Positions 34,373-43,321 of a stretch of 64,000 nt of DNA are shown one piece after another. Numbering within the stretch: the stretch's first letter is position 1; every line of letters begins with the position of its first letter. Location: positions 372,001-436,000 of the forward strand of contig NZ_ML769312.1 in assembly GCF_009720365.1 (NCBI RefSeq). Direction: 5' to 3'. Origin of the DNA: Catellatospora paridis (GTDB lineage: Bacteria > Actinomycetota > Actinomycetes > Mycobacteriales > Micromonosporaceae). The notes under the pieces are model-generated. The model saw only the letters and a program-made list of their open reading frames with translations. It ran no database searches and had not been told where the DNA came from. A program made the position numbers and the translations under genes.

Positions 34373-34690
34373 GTGGACAGCAATGTGCAACACCAGCCAA
34401 GAATCGCCTTCGATGCGGCAAGGATCCTGGTCGACGTGTCGGCTGCCGACGCCGGCCTGTTCGCGTGGTACTGCGATCAGGTCGCGGTCCTGCTCGGTCC
34501 GACCTACCGGCGGGATCTGCTGGCCACCCGCAAGGAGCTGGCGACCTCGCCGCGGCTCAACGCGCGTGACGTCGAGGGCGGCAAATGGCGGGTCCGGCTC
34601 GAAGACGTGCTGCGTACGCGGCCGGAGGCCAGCGAAGGCCTCCACCAGCTGACGCTGGCGGCCCGGGTGCGGCTTCCGCGCGTCGGATAG
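34373..34690 (+). CDS. Hypothetical small protein
   Basis: 105 residues from GTG 34373 (GGGGGAGG five bases upstream). Sequence RIAFDAARILVDVSAADAGLFAWYCDQVAVLLGPTYRRDLLATRKEL is helical and hydrophobic in part. No family recognised. Composition matches neighbouring genes, so it is probably real. Confidence 0.6.
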   Translation: MDSNVQHQPRIAFDAARILVDVSAADAGLFAWYCDQVAVLLGPTYRRDLLATRKELATSPRLNARDVEGGKWRVRLEDVLRTRPEASEGLHQLTLAARVRLPRVG

Positions 34691-34733
34691 ACCCCGCCGG
34701 CGCGCACCGCCGGTGACGGCCCGGCTGACCCGC

Positions 34734-35189
34734 TCAGGCGGCAGCGCGGGCCGCCTGGCGCTGTGCGCCGAGCCGCCACCGCATCCGGCCCAGCGCGGCG
34801 AGCCCGACGGCGGCCCCGAACACGAGCGGTGCCAGCACGACCACCCCCACCGGCCACATGCCGGCCCCGACAGGGTCCATGAAGTACTCGCCGTAGACGC
34901 CGTAGACCACCGCGGGCGGCACGGTGACAGCCAGACCCGTGACCAGGACGCTCAGCCCCCACCGGCCTCCCGTCAGCGCGATGAGCGCGAGCGCGATCGG
35001 CTGTGCGAAGTCCTGCCAGGCGACCGGGATGTGGTAGCCGCTTGACCCGGGCGCGTCCGGCACCAGCGTCGCCGTCCAGGGCGTGCACACGACCGCGGCG
35101 ACACTCGCGGCCGCGGCGATGACGGTGCTTTCATCCGCTTGGGCTGACTCACGGACACCTCTCTCGGAGATCTTCTGGGTCGGCATCAT
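34734..35189 (-). CDS. Small multi-pass membrane protein
   Basis: About 151 residues from ATG 35189 (ATG 35186 adjacent). Four hydrophobic segments: VIAAAASVAAVVCTP, FAQPIALALIALTGG, LSVLVTGLAVTVPPAVVYGV, WPVGVVVLAPLVFGAAVGLAAL, with an Arg-rich cytoplasmic tail. No domain recognised. A frame continuing to 35423 would include proline-rich non-family sequence and the operator region, so it is rejected. Confidence 0.7.
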   Translation of the reverse strand: MMPTQKISERGVRESAQADESTVIAAAASVAAVVCTPWTATLVPDAPGSSGYHIPVAWQDFAQPIALALIALTGGRWGLSVLVTGLAVTVPPAVVYGVYGEYFMDPVGAGMWPVGVVVLAPLVFGAAVGLAALGRMRWRLGAQRQAARAAA

Positions 35190-35587
35190 GGCACCCGCAC
35201 GCCACTCCGTGGGGGGTGGTCCGCGCCGATGCGTCCCTCCGAGCGGGATCGTATGAGCATGCCGGTCGATACTTTTCGGAGGGCCTCCGAAACTTTCGGG
35301 ACTGGTGTGGCAGGTCTTCATTGACTCAGGTCGTGATCGCTCAGCTTTGCTGAGGGAAACGTTTCCGGAATTTCCTTGAAACCTTCCCTTGAAAACACCG
35401 AAACGTTGTGGGAGCGTGTCCATCGACAGACGTGAGCGCGCTCACGGGTCGGCTCCGGTGCGAGGCGGCTCCGGCTTCCCGCGGCGACCGCCCTCCGGTT
35501 CCTCGAGTGCTGCTGCCGCACCCGCCTCGTGCCCAGGCCAACCCGTGTCGCCGATCGATTCCGCCCCATCGGCAAGGAGGAGCCCGC
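35190..35587. promoter_or_regulatory. Promoter/operator region of the glucuronoyl esterase
   Basis: About 400 bp without a gene. It holds the perfect 12-bp palindrome GGAAACGTTTCC at 35355-35366 (LacI/CcpA-like), a partial copy CGAAACGTTG at 35399-35408, and the perfect 16-bp palindrome CGTGAGCGCGCTCACG at 35431-35446. The AT-richer stretch between 35340 and 35410 is the likely promoter. The esterase ribosome binding site AAGGAGG is at 35575-35581. Confidence 0.7.
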
Positions 35588-37363
35588 ATGCGAACCGTCC
35601 CCAGGAGAAGATCGGCGATCGAGGTCGCCGCCGCCGTCGTCCATACCGGAAGGATCGCCCTGGCGGCCGTCGGCGCAGGCCGTTCGACGGTCCGTGCGAC
35701 GATCGTCGCGCTGACCGTGACAGCCCTCGCGTTCGCCGGTGCGGTCGCGGTGATCACGACGACCGTGCCCGCCGAGGCGGCCGCACTCGCCGCCGCTGTC
35801 GAGGACGAGGGCGCCGACTGCCCCGTCACGCTGCCCGGCTCGCTGACCGCCAACTCCCGGCTGCCCGATCCCTTCAAGAAGCTGGACGGCGCCCGCATCA
35901 CCGCCAAGTCCGACTGGCGGTGCCGCCGGGAGGAGATCAAGAAGCTGGCGGAGCGGTACGTGTACGGCGAGAAGCCCGCCAAGCCCACCAGCGTCACCGG
36001 CACGGTGTCGAGCACCAACATCACGGTGAACGTCTCGCACACCGGCAGGAGCTCCAGCTTCTCGGCCAGTGTGCAGCTGCCCAGCGGCTCCGGGCCCTTC
36101 CCGGCCGTCGTCGTGCTGGGCGGGTTCGGCGCGGACACCGCGGCCATCCGGGCCGCGGGCGCGGCGGTCATCAACTACGACCCGTACGCGGTCGGCAGGG
36201 AGGGCACGCCCCGCAACAACAAGCAGGGCGCGTTCTACACCATCTACGGCGCCACGAGCAGCACGGGCCTGCTGATGGCCTGGTCGTGGGGCGTCAGCCG
36301 GATCATCGACGTCATCGCGCAGTCGGGCGGCAGCGTCCTCAAGGCAGACGCGATGGGCGTCACGGGATGCTCGCGGTTCGGCAAGGGAGCGTTCGTCGTC
36401 GGCGCGTTCGACCAGCGCATCGCGCTGACCATGCCGATCGAGTCGGGCAGTGCGGGTGTGCCGATCTTCCGGGGCATCCCCGGCGAGGGCGCGCAGAGCC
36501 TGAGCAGCGCGTACGGTGAGCAGCCGTGGCTGGGCGACGCGTTCGGCTCCTTCACCGGCAGCCCGAACACGCTGCCGGTCGACACGCACCAGATGGTGGC
36601 CATGGTCGCGCCGCGCGGGCTGTTCATCATGGACAACCCGCACATCGTCAACCTGGGGCCGAAGTCGGCCAGCGTGGCGGCGCTGGGCGGCGCGGAGGTC
36701 TACAAGGCGCTCGGCGCGGGGGAGAACATCACCTACTGGTCCGACATCCAGAACGGCAGCCACTGCGCCAACCGGCCGGAATGGTCGACCCCGCTGCAGC
36801 AGAACATCCAGAAGTACCTGCTGAAGACCGGCAACGCCCCCGGCGCGATGAGGATCTCCAGCCGGGCCGCCGGCAACCTGGCCGAGTGGCGCGACTGGCA
36901 GACCCCCACGCTGACCGACGGCCCCAGCACGCCGTCGCCCAGCGCGCCGCCCTCGCCGAGCGCGTCGCCGAGCGCCCCGCCGTCGCCGAGCGCGCCGCCC
37001 TCGCCCAGTGCACCGCCGTCGCCCAGCGTCTCGCCGCCCCCGACCGGGGCGGGCTGCTCGGCGACCGGGACCGTGCAGACCCAGTGGGCGACCGGCTACG
37101 TCATCCAGCCGGTGACCGTCACCAACAACGGCACGTCGACGATCAATGGCTGGACGCTGACGTTCACCCTGCCCGCCGGGCACGCCATCACCGGGTCGTG
37201 GAACGCGACCGTGACGACCAGCGGCCAGACGGTGACGGCGCGGAACGTGAGCTTCAACGGCGCGATCCCGCCCGGTGGCTCGGTGGCCAACTTCGGCTAC
37301 CAGGTCAGCCGGCCCAACGGCAACACCCAGGTGCCGTCCGGATACACCTGCGCCGCGTCGTAG
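35588..37363 (+). CDS. Secreted CE15 glucuronoyl esterase with C-terminal CBM2
   Basis: 591 residues. Long basic N-terminal signal region with hydrophobic core ATIVALTVTALAFAGAVAVI. Catalytic domain ~70-435 has the CE15 nucleophile motif VTGCSRFGKGA (Ser262), the IESGSAG segment and a late GSHCANRPEW region holding the catalytic His. A Pro-Ser-Ala linker (PSPSAPPSPSASPS..., nt ~36920-37045) precedes a CBM2-type cellulose-binding domain (GCSATGTVQTQWATGYVIQP ... NFGYQVSRPNG). Function: cleaves ester bonds between lignin alcohols and glucuronoxylan. ATG with AAGGAGG six bases upstream. Two palindromic operators upstream suggest sugar-responsive control. Confidence 0.93.
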   Translation: MRTVPRRRSAIEVAAAVVHTGRIALAAVGAGRSTVRATIVALTVTALAFAGAVAVITTTVPAEAAALAAAVEDEGADCPVTLPGSLTANSRLPDPFKKLDGARITAKSDWRCRREEIKKLAERYVYGEKPAKPTSVTGTVSSTNITVNVSHTGRSSSFSASVQLPSGSGPFPAVVVLGGFGADTAAIRAAGAAVINYDPYAVGREGTPRNNKQGAFYTIYGATSSTGLLMAWSWGVSRIIDVIAQSGGSVLKADAMGVTGCSRFGKGAFVVGAFDQRIALTMPIESGSAGVPIFRGIPGEGAQSLSSAYGEQPWLGDAFGSFTGSPNTLPVDTHQMVAMVAPRGLFIMDNPHIVNLGPKSASVAALGGAEVYKALGAGENITYWSDIQNGSHCANRPEWSTPLQQNIQKYLLKTGNAPGAMRISSRAAGNLAEWRDWQTPTLTDGPSTPSPSAPPSPSASPSAPPSPSAPPSPSAPPSPSVSPPPTGAGCSATGTVQTQWATGYVIQPVTVTNNGTSTINGWTLTFTLPAGHAITGSWNATVTTSGQTVTARNVSFNGAIPPGGSVANFGYQVSRPNGNTQVPSGYTCAAS

Positions 37364-37371
37364 CCGGCATG

Positions 37372-37401
37372 GCCGGGTAGGGCGATCCCGCCCTACCCGG
37401 C
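37372..37401. terminator. Bidirectional hairpin terminator
   Basis: Perfect 13-bp stem GCCGGGTAGGGCG / CGCCCTACCCGGC with a 4-nt loop between the convergent esterase and dehydrogenase genes; the right arm overlaps the dehydrogenase stop. Confidence 0.85.
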
Positions 37402-38424
37402 TCGGCGCGGATCGATGTGGAACTTGGGTCCCGGCCCCGCGCCCGCGACGGGCACACCGGCCAGCACCGCGCCGACCCGGTCGAGGCCGACCGTGGCGGC
37501 GACGAGCGGCCGCGGGTCGACGTGCCCGGCGGCGTACGCGGCGATCGTGGCGGCGAGGCCGGGGGAGGCGGACAGGACACCGACGGCGGTGACGTCCTTG
37601 AGCGCCAGCCGGCGGGTGTCGACCAGGCTGGGGGAGCCGGCCAGGCCGATGTAGACGACGCGGCCCGCGGGTTCGACCAGGTCGAGCGCCTTGGCCGGCA
37701 GGTATGCGGCGTTGCTGGCGTCGATCACCGCGTCGAAGGGGAGGTCGGGCAGACCCAGTTCGGTCCAGGCGGTGAAGCCGAGGGACCGGGCGAAGGCCAG
37801 CGAGGCCGCGGTGTGGCCCATCAGGTGCACCTCGGCTCCGGCGGCGCGGGCGAACATCGCGGTGAGCAGCCCGATGGTGCCGGGACCGAGGATGAGCACC
37901 CGGTCGCCCGGGGTCAGGTCGGCGGCTCGCGCGGCACGCAGGGCGTTGCCGCCCGGCTCGACGAGCGCCCCGAGGGCCGGATCGACGGCGCCGGGCAGTT
38001 CGTGCAGCGCGGTGACCGGCACGGCGACCTGCTCGGCCAGGGCGCCCGGTCGGCCGCCGCGGATGCCGACCTCCTGCCGGTCGGCGCACACGTGCTGGTG
38101 TCCGCGCAGGCAGCGGCGGCAGGCGCGGCAGCCGAGCATCGTGTCGCCCATGACCCGCCGGCCGCGCCACGCGGGGTCCACGCCGTCGCCGACGGCGCGC
38201 ACGACGCCGGCCCACTCGTGACCGAGCCGCATCGGGAACCGCGCGTGCCCCTCGTGCAGGTAGGCCATCTCGCCGGTGAAGAACTCGACGTCGGTGCCGC
38301 AGACCCCGACCCGTTCGACGTCCACGACGACCTCACCGGCGGCCGCCCGTGGCGCGGGCACCTCCTGCACCGAGCACTCGCCCGGCGCGGTGACCACCGC
38401 CGCGCGCATCGTCGGGGCGCTCAC
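37393..38424 (-). CDS. Zinc-dependent medium-chain alcohol/sugar dehydrogenase
   Basis: 343 residues. RVGVCGTDVEFFTG (catalytic zinc Cys), LGHEWAGVV (His/Glu), structural zinc cysteines in MLGCRACRRCLRGHQHVC, NAD-binding DRVLILGPGTIGLLTAMFA. Layout resembles threonine or sorbitol dehydrogenase-like MDRs. The GTG start overlaps the stop of the upstream TetR gene (GTGA), so the two are co-transcribed and the TetR ligand may relate to this reaction; an ATG 15 bp inside (MRAAVVTAP) is an alternative start. Confidence 0.92.
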   Translation of the reverse strand: MSAPTMRAAVVTAPGECSVQEVPAPRAAAGEVVVDVERVGVCGTDVEFFTGEMAYLHEGHARFPMRLGHEWAGVVRAVGDGVDPAWRGRRVMGDTMLGCRACRRCLRGHQHVCADRQEVGIRGGRPGALAEQVAVPVTALHELPGAVDPALGALVEPGGNALRAARAADLTPGDRVLILGPGTIGLLTAMFARAAGAEVHLMGHTAASLAFARSLGFTAWTELGLPDLPFDAVIDASNAAYLPAKALDLVEPAGRVVYIGLAGSPSLVDTRRLALKDVTAVGVLSASPGLAATIAAYAAGHVDPRPLVAATVGLDRVGAVLAGVPVAGAGPGPKFHIDPRRAG

Positions 38425-39059
38425 CGCGCGCCGCGCTCGCGCAGCAGCCCGTCGATGAGGTCCTGCATCGGTGCGAGCAGGTCCTGCGGACCGGCCGAGG
38501 ACAGCGGTTCCAGCCCGGTGGAGGAGCGCAGCAGGACGATCCCGAAGCCGGTGGCCAGCGCGACCTGAGCCCTGAGCATGATCCGGTCGCCGTCGGGGTG
38601 GCCGGGCCGCCAGCCCGCGGCCGTGGCCAGCCGTTCGGCGAACGACCGCACGGTGTTGCGCCGGATCTGGTCGGCCCGCTCGTCGCCGGAGGAGCGCAGT
38701 AGCAGGAGGAACTGGTCCGGCCGACTGCCCAGGCCGGTCCCGGCGAGCTGCGCGGCGATGGCGTGCGGCAGCCGGTCGAGGGTCACGTCCGGGGCCACCG
38801 CGTGGCTGAGCTCGTCGACCGCGCCGACCAGGCACGCCTCGAACAGGCCCTCCTTGGACGTGAAGTAGCGGCTGATCAGCGCGACGTTGACCCCGGCCTC
38901 GTCGGCGATGTCGCGCACGGTCGTGCCGGTGTATCCGTGGGCGGCGAAGCGGCGACGGGCGGCGTCGAGCAGCAGCTGCCGGGTTCCGGCCGCGTCACGG
39001 CGGCGCTGCCCGGCCGGGTTCTCGCCCGTGGTGGAGGTGCGCGGACTGCTGGTCGCCAT
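38421..39059 (-). CDS. TetR-family transcriptional regulator
   Basis: 212 residues. HTH: LLLDAARRRFAAHGYTGTTVRDIADEAGVNVALISRYFTSKEGLFEA. ATG 39059 with GAGGGGA five bases upstream. Divergent from the DHA2 MFS gene; the 150-bp promoter region holds three copies of GTAAACAACTG, so it is the likely repressor of the pump and of its own operon with the dehydrogenase. Confidence 0.95.
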   Translation of the reverse strand: MATSSPRTSTTGENPAGQRRRDAAGTRQLLLDAARRRFAAHGYTGTTVRDIADEAGVNVALISRYFTSKEGLFEACLVGAVDELSHAVAPDVTLDRLPHAIAAQLAGTGLGSRPDQFLLLLRSSGDERADQIRRNTVRSFAERLATAAGWRPGHPDGDRIMLRAQVALATGFGIVLLRSSTGLEPLSSAGPQDLLAPMQDLIDGLLRERGAR

Positions 39060-39105
39060 GGATTCCCCTCGCTCTCGAATCAGGATAGCGGCCATGGAAC
39101 GTGAC

Positions 39106-39188
39106 GTAAACAACTGCTTACAAGTGATGTAAACAACTGTTGACCGGACTGCGAGCGGGTAATACTCGGCAAGTCAGCAGTTGTTTAC
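39106..39188. promoter_or_regulatory. Three TetR-type operator half-sites (GTAAACAACTG)
   Basis: GTAAACAACTG at 39106-39116 and 39129-39139 in direct orientation (23 bp apart), and its reverse complement CAGTTGTTTAC at 39178-39188, immediately before the MFS ribosome binding site. Confidence 0.8.
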
Positions 39189-39209
39189 AAGTTTCTCCAG
39201 GAGAAGTTC

Positions 39210-40763
39210 ATGTCGCAGCCGATCGTGGGGCCGCCGGCCGCCGGTGCCACCGTCGAGAGCGGGCCGGGTGCGCCCACGGGTCGCCGCACCAACGGCACGC
39301 TGCTCGTGCTGTACCTGTCACTGGGTGGTCTCGCCTTCGCCGTGCTCCAGTCGCTGGTCGCCCCGGCGATGTCCACCATCGCGGGAGACCTGAACGTCTC
39401 CACCGCCAACGCCAGCTGGATCCTCACCGCCTACCTGCTGTCGGCATCGGTGCTGACGCCCATCCTCGGCCGGCTCGGCGACATGGTCGGCAAGCGCCGC
39501 GTGCTCATCGCCGTGCTCGCCGTGCTCGCGGTGGGCACCCTGCTGGCCGCACTGGCCCCGAACCTGGGCGTGCTCATCGTCGCGCGCGCCCTGCAGGGCG
39601 CGGCGGGCGCCATCATGCCGCTGTCGATCGGCATGGTCCGCGACGAACTGGCCCGCGAGAAGGTCAGCGCCACCGTCGGCCTGCTGTCGGCGATCTTCGG
39701 CGTCGGCGCGGGCGTCGGCATCGTGGCCGCCGGCCCCATCGTGGAGCACCTGTCCTGGCACTGGCTGTTCTGGCTGCCCCTGGTGCTCGTCGTCATCGCG
39801 CTGCTCGGCGCGATCTTCGGGATGCAGGAGTCGCCGGTGCGCAAGCCCGGCAGGCTCGACGTGCTCGGCACGGCCGTCCTGTCGGTCTCGCTCGTGTCGC
39901 TGCTGCTGGCCATCAGCAAGGGCCAGTCCTGGGGCTGGGCCTCGGCGAACACCATCGGCCTGCTCGCCGTCGGCGTGGTCACCATGATCCTGTTCGTCGT
40001 GGTCGAGCTGCGGGTCAGCGAGCCGCTCGTCGACATGCGCCTCATGAAGATCCGCGGCGTATGGGCCACCGACCTCGTCGCCCTGATCCTCGGCTTCGCG
40101 ATGTTCGGGTCGTTCCTGCTGGTGCCGACCCTGCTGCAGCTGCCCGCCGCCACCGGCTACGGCTACGGCAAGTCGGTGTCCGAGGCGGGCCTGTTCCTGC
40201 TGCCCACCGTCGTGTCGATGGTGCTGTTCGGCCCACTCGCCGGGCTGCTGGTCCGCCGGTACGGGCCGAAACTGCCGATGTTCCTCGGCGCGGTCGCCGT
40301 CGTCGGCGGCTTCACCCTGCCCGCCGTCGTACACAACGTGGAATGGCAGGTGGTCGTCTCCGGTCTGGCCGTCGGCGCGGGCATCGGCCTGGCCTTCGCG
40401 GCCATGTCCAACGCCATCATCGAAAGCGTGCCGGCCACCCAGACCGGCGAGGCGACCAGCGTCAACACCATCGCCCGGACCATCGGCAGCAGCATCGGCT
40501 CCGCCGTCGTCGCCGCCGTCATCACTTCTAACAGCACCCCGCGCGGCCTGCCGACCGATACGGCGTTCAGCACCGGGTTCTGGGTATGCGCGGGCGTGGC
40601 CGTGCTGGCCGTCATCGCGTCGCTCGCCCTGCCGTCCGCACACCGCCGCCACGAGCAGGCCGTGGCCGCCGGAGTCGACGACCTCCCGCCCGAGCCCGCC
40701 GAACTGCACCTGCCGCACCTGCACACCGGGCACCGCCGCGAGGAGGTCGCCGCGGGCCGGTGA
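39210..40763 (+). CDS. DHA2-type MFS multidrug efflux transporter
   Basis: 517 residues, about 14 transmembrane helices. ILTAYLLSASVLTPILGRLGDMVGKRRVLI holds the loop 2-3 GxLGDxxGKRR motif; ARALQGAAGAIMPLSIGMVRD is the motif C region. Function: proton-driven drug export. ATG with AGGAGA six bases upstream. Controlled by the divergent TetR, judged from the repeated operator. Confidence 0.93.
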   Translation: MSQPIVGPPAAGATVESGPGAPTGRRTNGTLLVLYLSLGGLAFAVLQSLVAPAMSTIAGDLNVSTANASWILTAYLLSASVLTPILGRLGDMVGKRRVLIAVLAVLAVGTLLAALAPNLGVLIVARALQGAAGAIMPLSIGMVRDELAREKVSATVGLLSAIFGVGAGVGIVAAGPIVEHLSWHWLFWLPLVLVVIALLGAIFGMQESPVRKPGRLDVLGTAVLSVSLVSLLLAISKGQSWGWASANTIGLLAVGVVTMILFVVVELRVSEPLVDMRLMKIRGVWATDLVALILGFAMFGSFLLVPTLLQLPAATGYGYGKSVSEAGLFLLPTVVSMVLFGPLAGLLVRRYGPKLPMFLGAVAVVGGFTLPAVVHNVEWQVVVSGLAVGAGIGLAFAAMSNAIIESVPATQTGEATSVNTIARTIGSSIGSAVVAAVITSNSTPRGLPTDTAFSTGFWVCAGVAVLAVIASLALPSAHRRHEQAVAAGVDDLPPEPAELHLPHLHTGHRREEVAAGR

Positions 40764-40777
40764 CGCTCGTTCCGCCC

Positions 40778-40815
40778 CGGGCCGGGGCCGTCTGTTCCCA
40801 GGCGGCCCCGGCCCG
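40778..40815 (+). terminator. Hairpin terminator after the MFS gene
   Basis: Perfect 13-bp GC-rich stem CGGGCCGGGGCCG / CGGCCCCGGCCCG with a 12-nt loop. Confidence 0.8.
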
Positions 40816-40957
40816 TTGCTGTGCGGCGAACCCAGCACACCGCCCATCGCGGAGAACAAGCCGGACGGCCTGCGGCCACCTTCCCGGCTGCTCCCTAGGA
40901 TGTCTCTGCCTATTGGACATTCAGCGGCCGGCAGTGGCGGCAGTGGGAGGAACCTCA

Positions 40958-42832
40958 GTGGTACGGCTGGGAGTGCGGCGACGTTTGCGCGTCTGGTTCG
41001 ACGGCACCATGGACCGGGGCACGCCCGCCCTCATCGGCTGGCTCGGCCTGGCGTCGCTGGCCCTGATCACCGTCGTGACCGGACTCGCGATGCTGTTCGC
41101 GGCTGAGGACACCGCGCACGACGGCGGCTGGTCTGCCGTCCTGTGGCGCAGCGTGCTGCGCACCCTGGACCCCGGCACCATGGGTGCCGACGGCGGCAGC
41201 CCGGTGTACCTCGCGCTGATGCTCGTCGTCACCATCGGCGGTATCTTCCTCGTCAGCTCGCTGATCGGCGTGCTCACCACCGGGCTCAACGACGCCATCA
41301 CCAACCTGCGTAAAGGCCGCTCTCAGGTGATCGCCCAGGGCCACATCGTCGTGCTGGGCTGGTCCGACCAGGTCTTCACCGTCGTGGGGGAGCTGGCCGC
41401 GGCCAACCGCGGCTCGCGCCGTTCGACCGTGGTCGTGCTCGCCGACCGGGACAAGGTCGAGATGGAGGACCAGATCCGCGCCCGGGTCGGCGACACCGGC
41501 CGCACCCGGGTCGTCTGCCGGTCCGGCAGCCCGCTGAAGCGCAGCGATCTCGACCTGGTCAGTCTCGACACGGCGCGCGCCGTGATGGTGCTGTCGCCGA
41601 CCGGCGACGATCCGGACATCGACGTCATCAAGGTGCTGCTGCTGCTCAACAACCGCCCCTGGCCCGCGGCGCGCCCGCACGTGGTCGCCGCGGTGCAGGA
41701 GTCGGCCAACGTCGCCGCCGCGAAACTGGCGGGGGGTAAGCACGCGCTGGTCATCGACGCCGACGACATCGCCGTGCGCATGGTCGTGCAGTCGCACCGG
41801 CAGTCGGGCCTGTCGACGGTCTGCACCGACCTGCTCGACTTCGCGGGCAACGAGATCTACATCCGGGCCGAACCCTCGCTGGTCGGCCGGGCATACGGCG
41901 ACGTCCTCGGCGCGTTCGAGGCGGGCGCGCCGATCGGCCTGCGCCGCGCCGACGGCGCGATCGCGGTCAACCCGCCGATGGACACCGTGCTGACCGAGGG
42001 CGACGAGGTGATCCTTGTCGCCGAGGACGACCTGCTCATCGAACTGGCCGTCGACCCGGCACGGGTGCACTCCGACGCGATCGTGCTGGTGCCCGACACC
42101 AAGGTCGCACCGGACCGGACCCTGATGGTCGGCTGGAACTCGCGCGCCGACCGCGTGCTGGACCTGCTGGACCGCTTCGCCGAGCCCGGCTCGGCGGTCG
42201 AGGTCGCCGCCCCGAACCCGCCGGAGGACGCCCTCGCGGTGAGCCGGGAGAACCTGACCGTCGGCTACCAGCGCTGCCAGCCCACCAGCCGCCGCGACCT
42301 GGAGCGGATGGAATTGGGGGGATACCAGCACATCATCGTGCTGTCCGACGACTCCGCCGAGCCCGACCGCGCCGACGACCGCACCCTGGTGACCTTGCTG
42401 CACCTGCGCGACATCGAAGTCAACCTCGGTGAGCCGTACTCGATCGTCACCGAGATGAACGACGACGGCAACCGCGAGGTCGCCCAGGTGACCAAGGCCG
42501 ACGACTTCGTGGTCTCGGCACGGCTGATCAGCCTGCTGATGACCCAGCTGGCCGAGAACCGGCACCTGTACGAGGTGTTCGCCGACCTGTTCGACGCGTC
42601 CGGTGCGGAGATCCACCTCAAGCCCGCGGCCGACTACGTGCAGCCCGGAGCCGAGGTCACGTTCGCGACCGTGGTGGAGTCGGCCCGGCGGCGCGGCGAG
42701 TCGGCGATCGGCTTCCGCCGCCGTGACGCCGCCGACCAGCCGCCGTTCTACGGGGTGGTGCTCAACCCGCGCAGGTCCGCTCTGGTCCGGCTGGACGCGG
42801 GCGACAGCGTGATCGTGATCGCCACGGACTGA
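40958..42832 (+). CDS. CASTOR/POLLUX-like ion channel with RCK domains
   Basis: 624 residues. Two N-terminal transmembrane helices (IGWLGLASLALITVVTGLAML and YLALMLVVTIGGIFLVSSLIGVLTT) flank a pore-loop segment. Then Rossmann/RCK domains: HIVVLGWSDQVFTVVGEL, VVVLADRDKVEMEDQI, and a second NAD-like fold TLMVGWNSRADRVLDLL. This matches bacterial members of the CASTOR/POLLUX family, best known from plant nuclear cation channels. GTG start with GGGAGG seven bases upstream. The TGA stop coincides exactly with the target duplication of the downstream inverted-repeat element. Confidence 0.9.
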   Translation: MVRLGVRRRLRVWFDGTMDRGTPALIGWLGLASLALITVVTGLAMLFAAEDTAHDGGWSAVLWRSVLRTLDPGTMGADGGSPVYLALMLVVTIGGIFLVSSLIGVLTTGLNDAITNLRKGRSQVIAQGHIVVLGWSDQVFTVVGELAAANRGSRRSTVVVLADRDKVEMEDQIRARVGDTGRTRVVCRSGSPLKRSDLDLVSLDTARAVMVLSPTGDDPDIDVIKVLLLLNNRPWPAARPHVVAAVQESANVAAAKLAGGKHALVIDADDIAVRMVVQSHRQSGLSTVCTDLLDFAGNEIYIRAEPSLVGRAYGDVLGAFEAGAPIGLRRADGAIAVNPPMDTVLTEGDEVILVAEDDLLIELAVDPARVHSDAIVLVPDTKVAPDRTLMVGWNSRADRVLDLLDRFAEPGSAVEVAAPNPPEDALAVSRENLTVGYQRCQPTSRRDLERMELGGYQHIIVLSDDSAEPDRADDRTLVTLLHLRDIEVNLGEPYSIVTEMNDDGNREVAQVTKADDFVVSARLISLLMTQLAENRHLYEVFADLFDASGAEIHLKPAADYVQPGAEVTFATVVESARRRGESAIGFRRRDAADQPPFYGVVLNPRRSALVRLDAGDSVIVIATD

Positions 42833-42898
42833 GAGGGTGGTTCGTAGGACTATGTCCGTTTATGGTCTGGCAGTGGGATAGGAGTCCTACTCGCGGGG

Positions 42899-43205
42899 TT
42901 ATGCGGACCGTGTCACCGAGGTGAGCGCGGACAAGCCCGGCTCTGGCTCGACGAGGATCTGGCGGGCGACAAGGCGTTTGAGCTTGGCGCGCATCCCCTC
43001 GGTATCGCTTCGCGGCGACGCCTACGCCGAGGTCGCGGCATACGTCCTTGGCGCGCATCGGGCCGGTGGCGGTGGCGAATACGGCGAGGATCTTCTGGTA
43101 GGCGATGCTGGCGATGGTCGCGTCGGCCGGTGTGCTCGCTTCGGCCTCGCCGGTCGGTTTCATCAGGGTTATGCGGGTGATCGCGAGGTCGGCCAGCTCC
43201 TTCTC
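42899..43205 (-). pseudogene. Frameshifted small HTH-like protein inside the element
   Basis: First frame: EKELADLAITRITLMKP ... YQKILAVFATATGPMRAKDVCRDLGVGVAAK. Near 43010 the reading continues in another frame as EGMRAKLKRLVARQILVEPEPGLSALT and stops at 42899. The two halves join into a layout I associate with small actinobacterial proteins found next to IS transposases (inference). A 1- or 2-nt frameshift inactivates it. Confidence 0.7.
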
Positions 43206-43321
43206 ACGAGGGCCGGAACATCACATCATCGAGCGATGACAAACCGGCCAGAAACGAATAGGCCACCATCTGGGCACGTTGGTTGGCGAAAATGGGCGAG
43301 CTGGTCGGCAGGTCTGCGTCG

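Noticed and set aside
36920-37045. CRISPR-like or tandem repeat DNA
   Set aside because: The repetition is codon-level repetition of the Pro-Ser-Ala linker in the glucuronoyl esterase, not a spacer array. No CRISPR array or cas gene was seen elsewhere in the window.
42762-42898. Continuation of the small element gene into the ion-channel coding sequence
   Set aside because: That reading depends on the frameshifted frame running out past the terminal repeat. The natural stop in the restored frame is at 42899.
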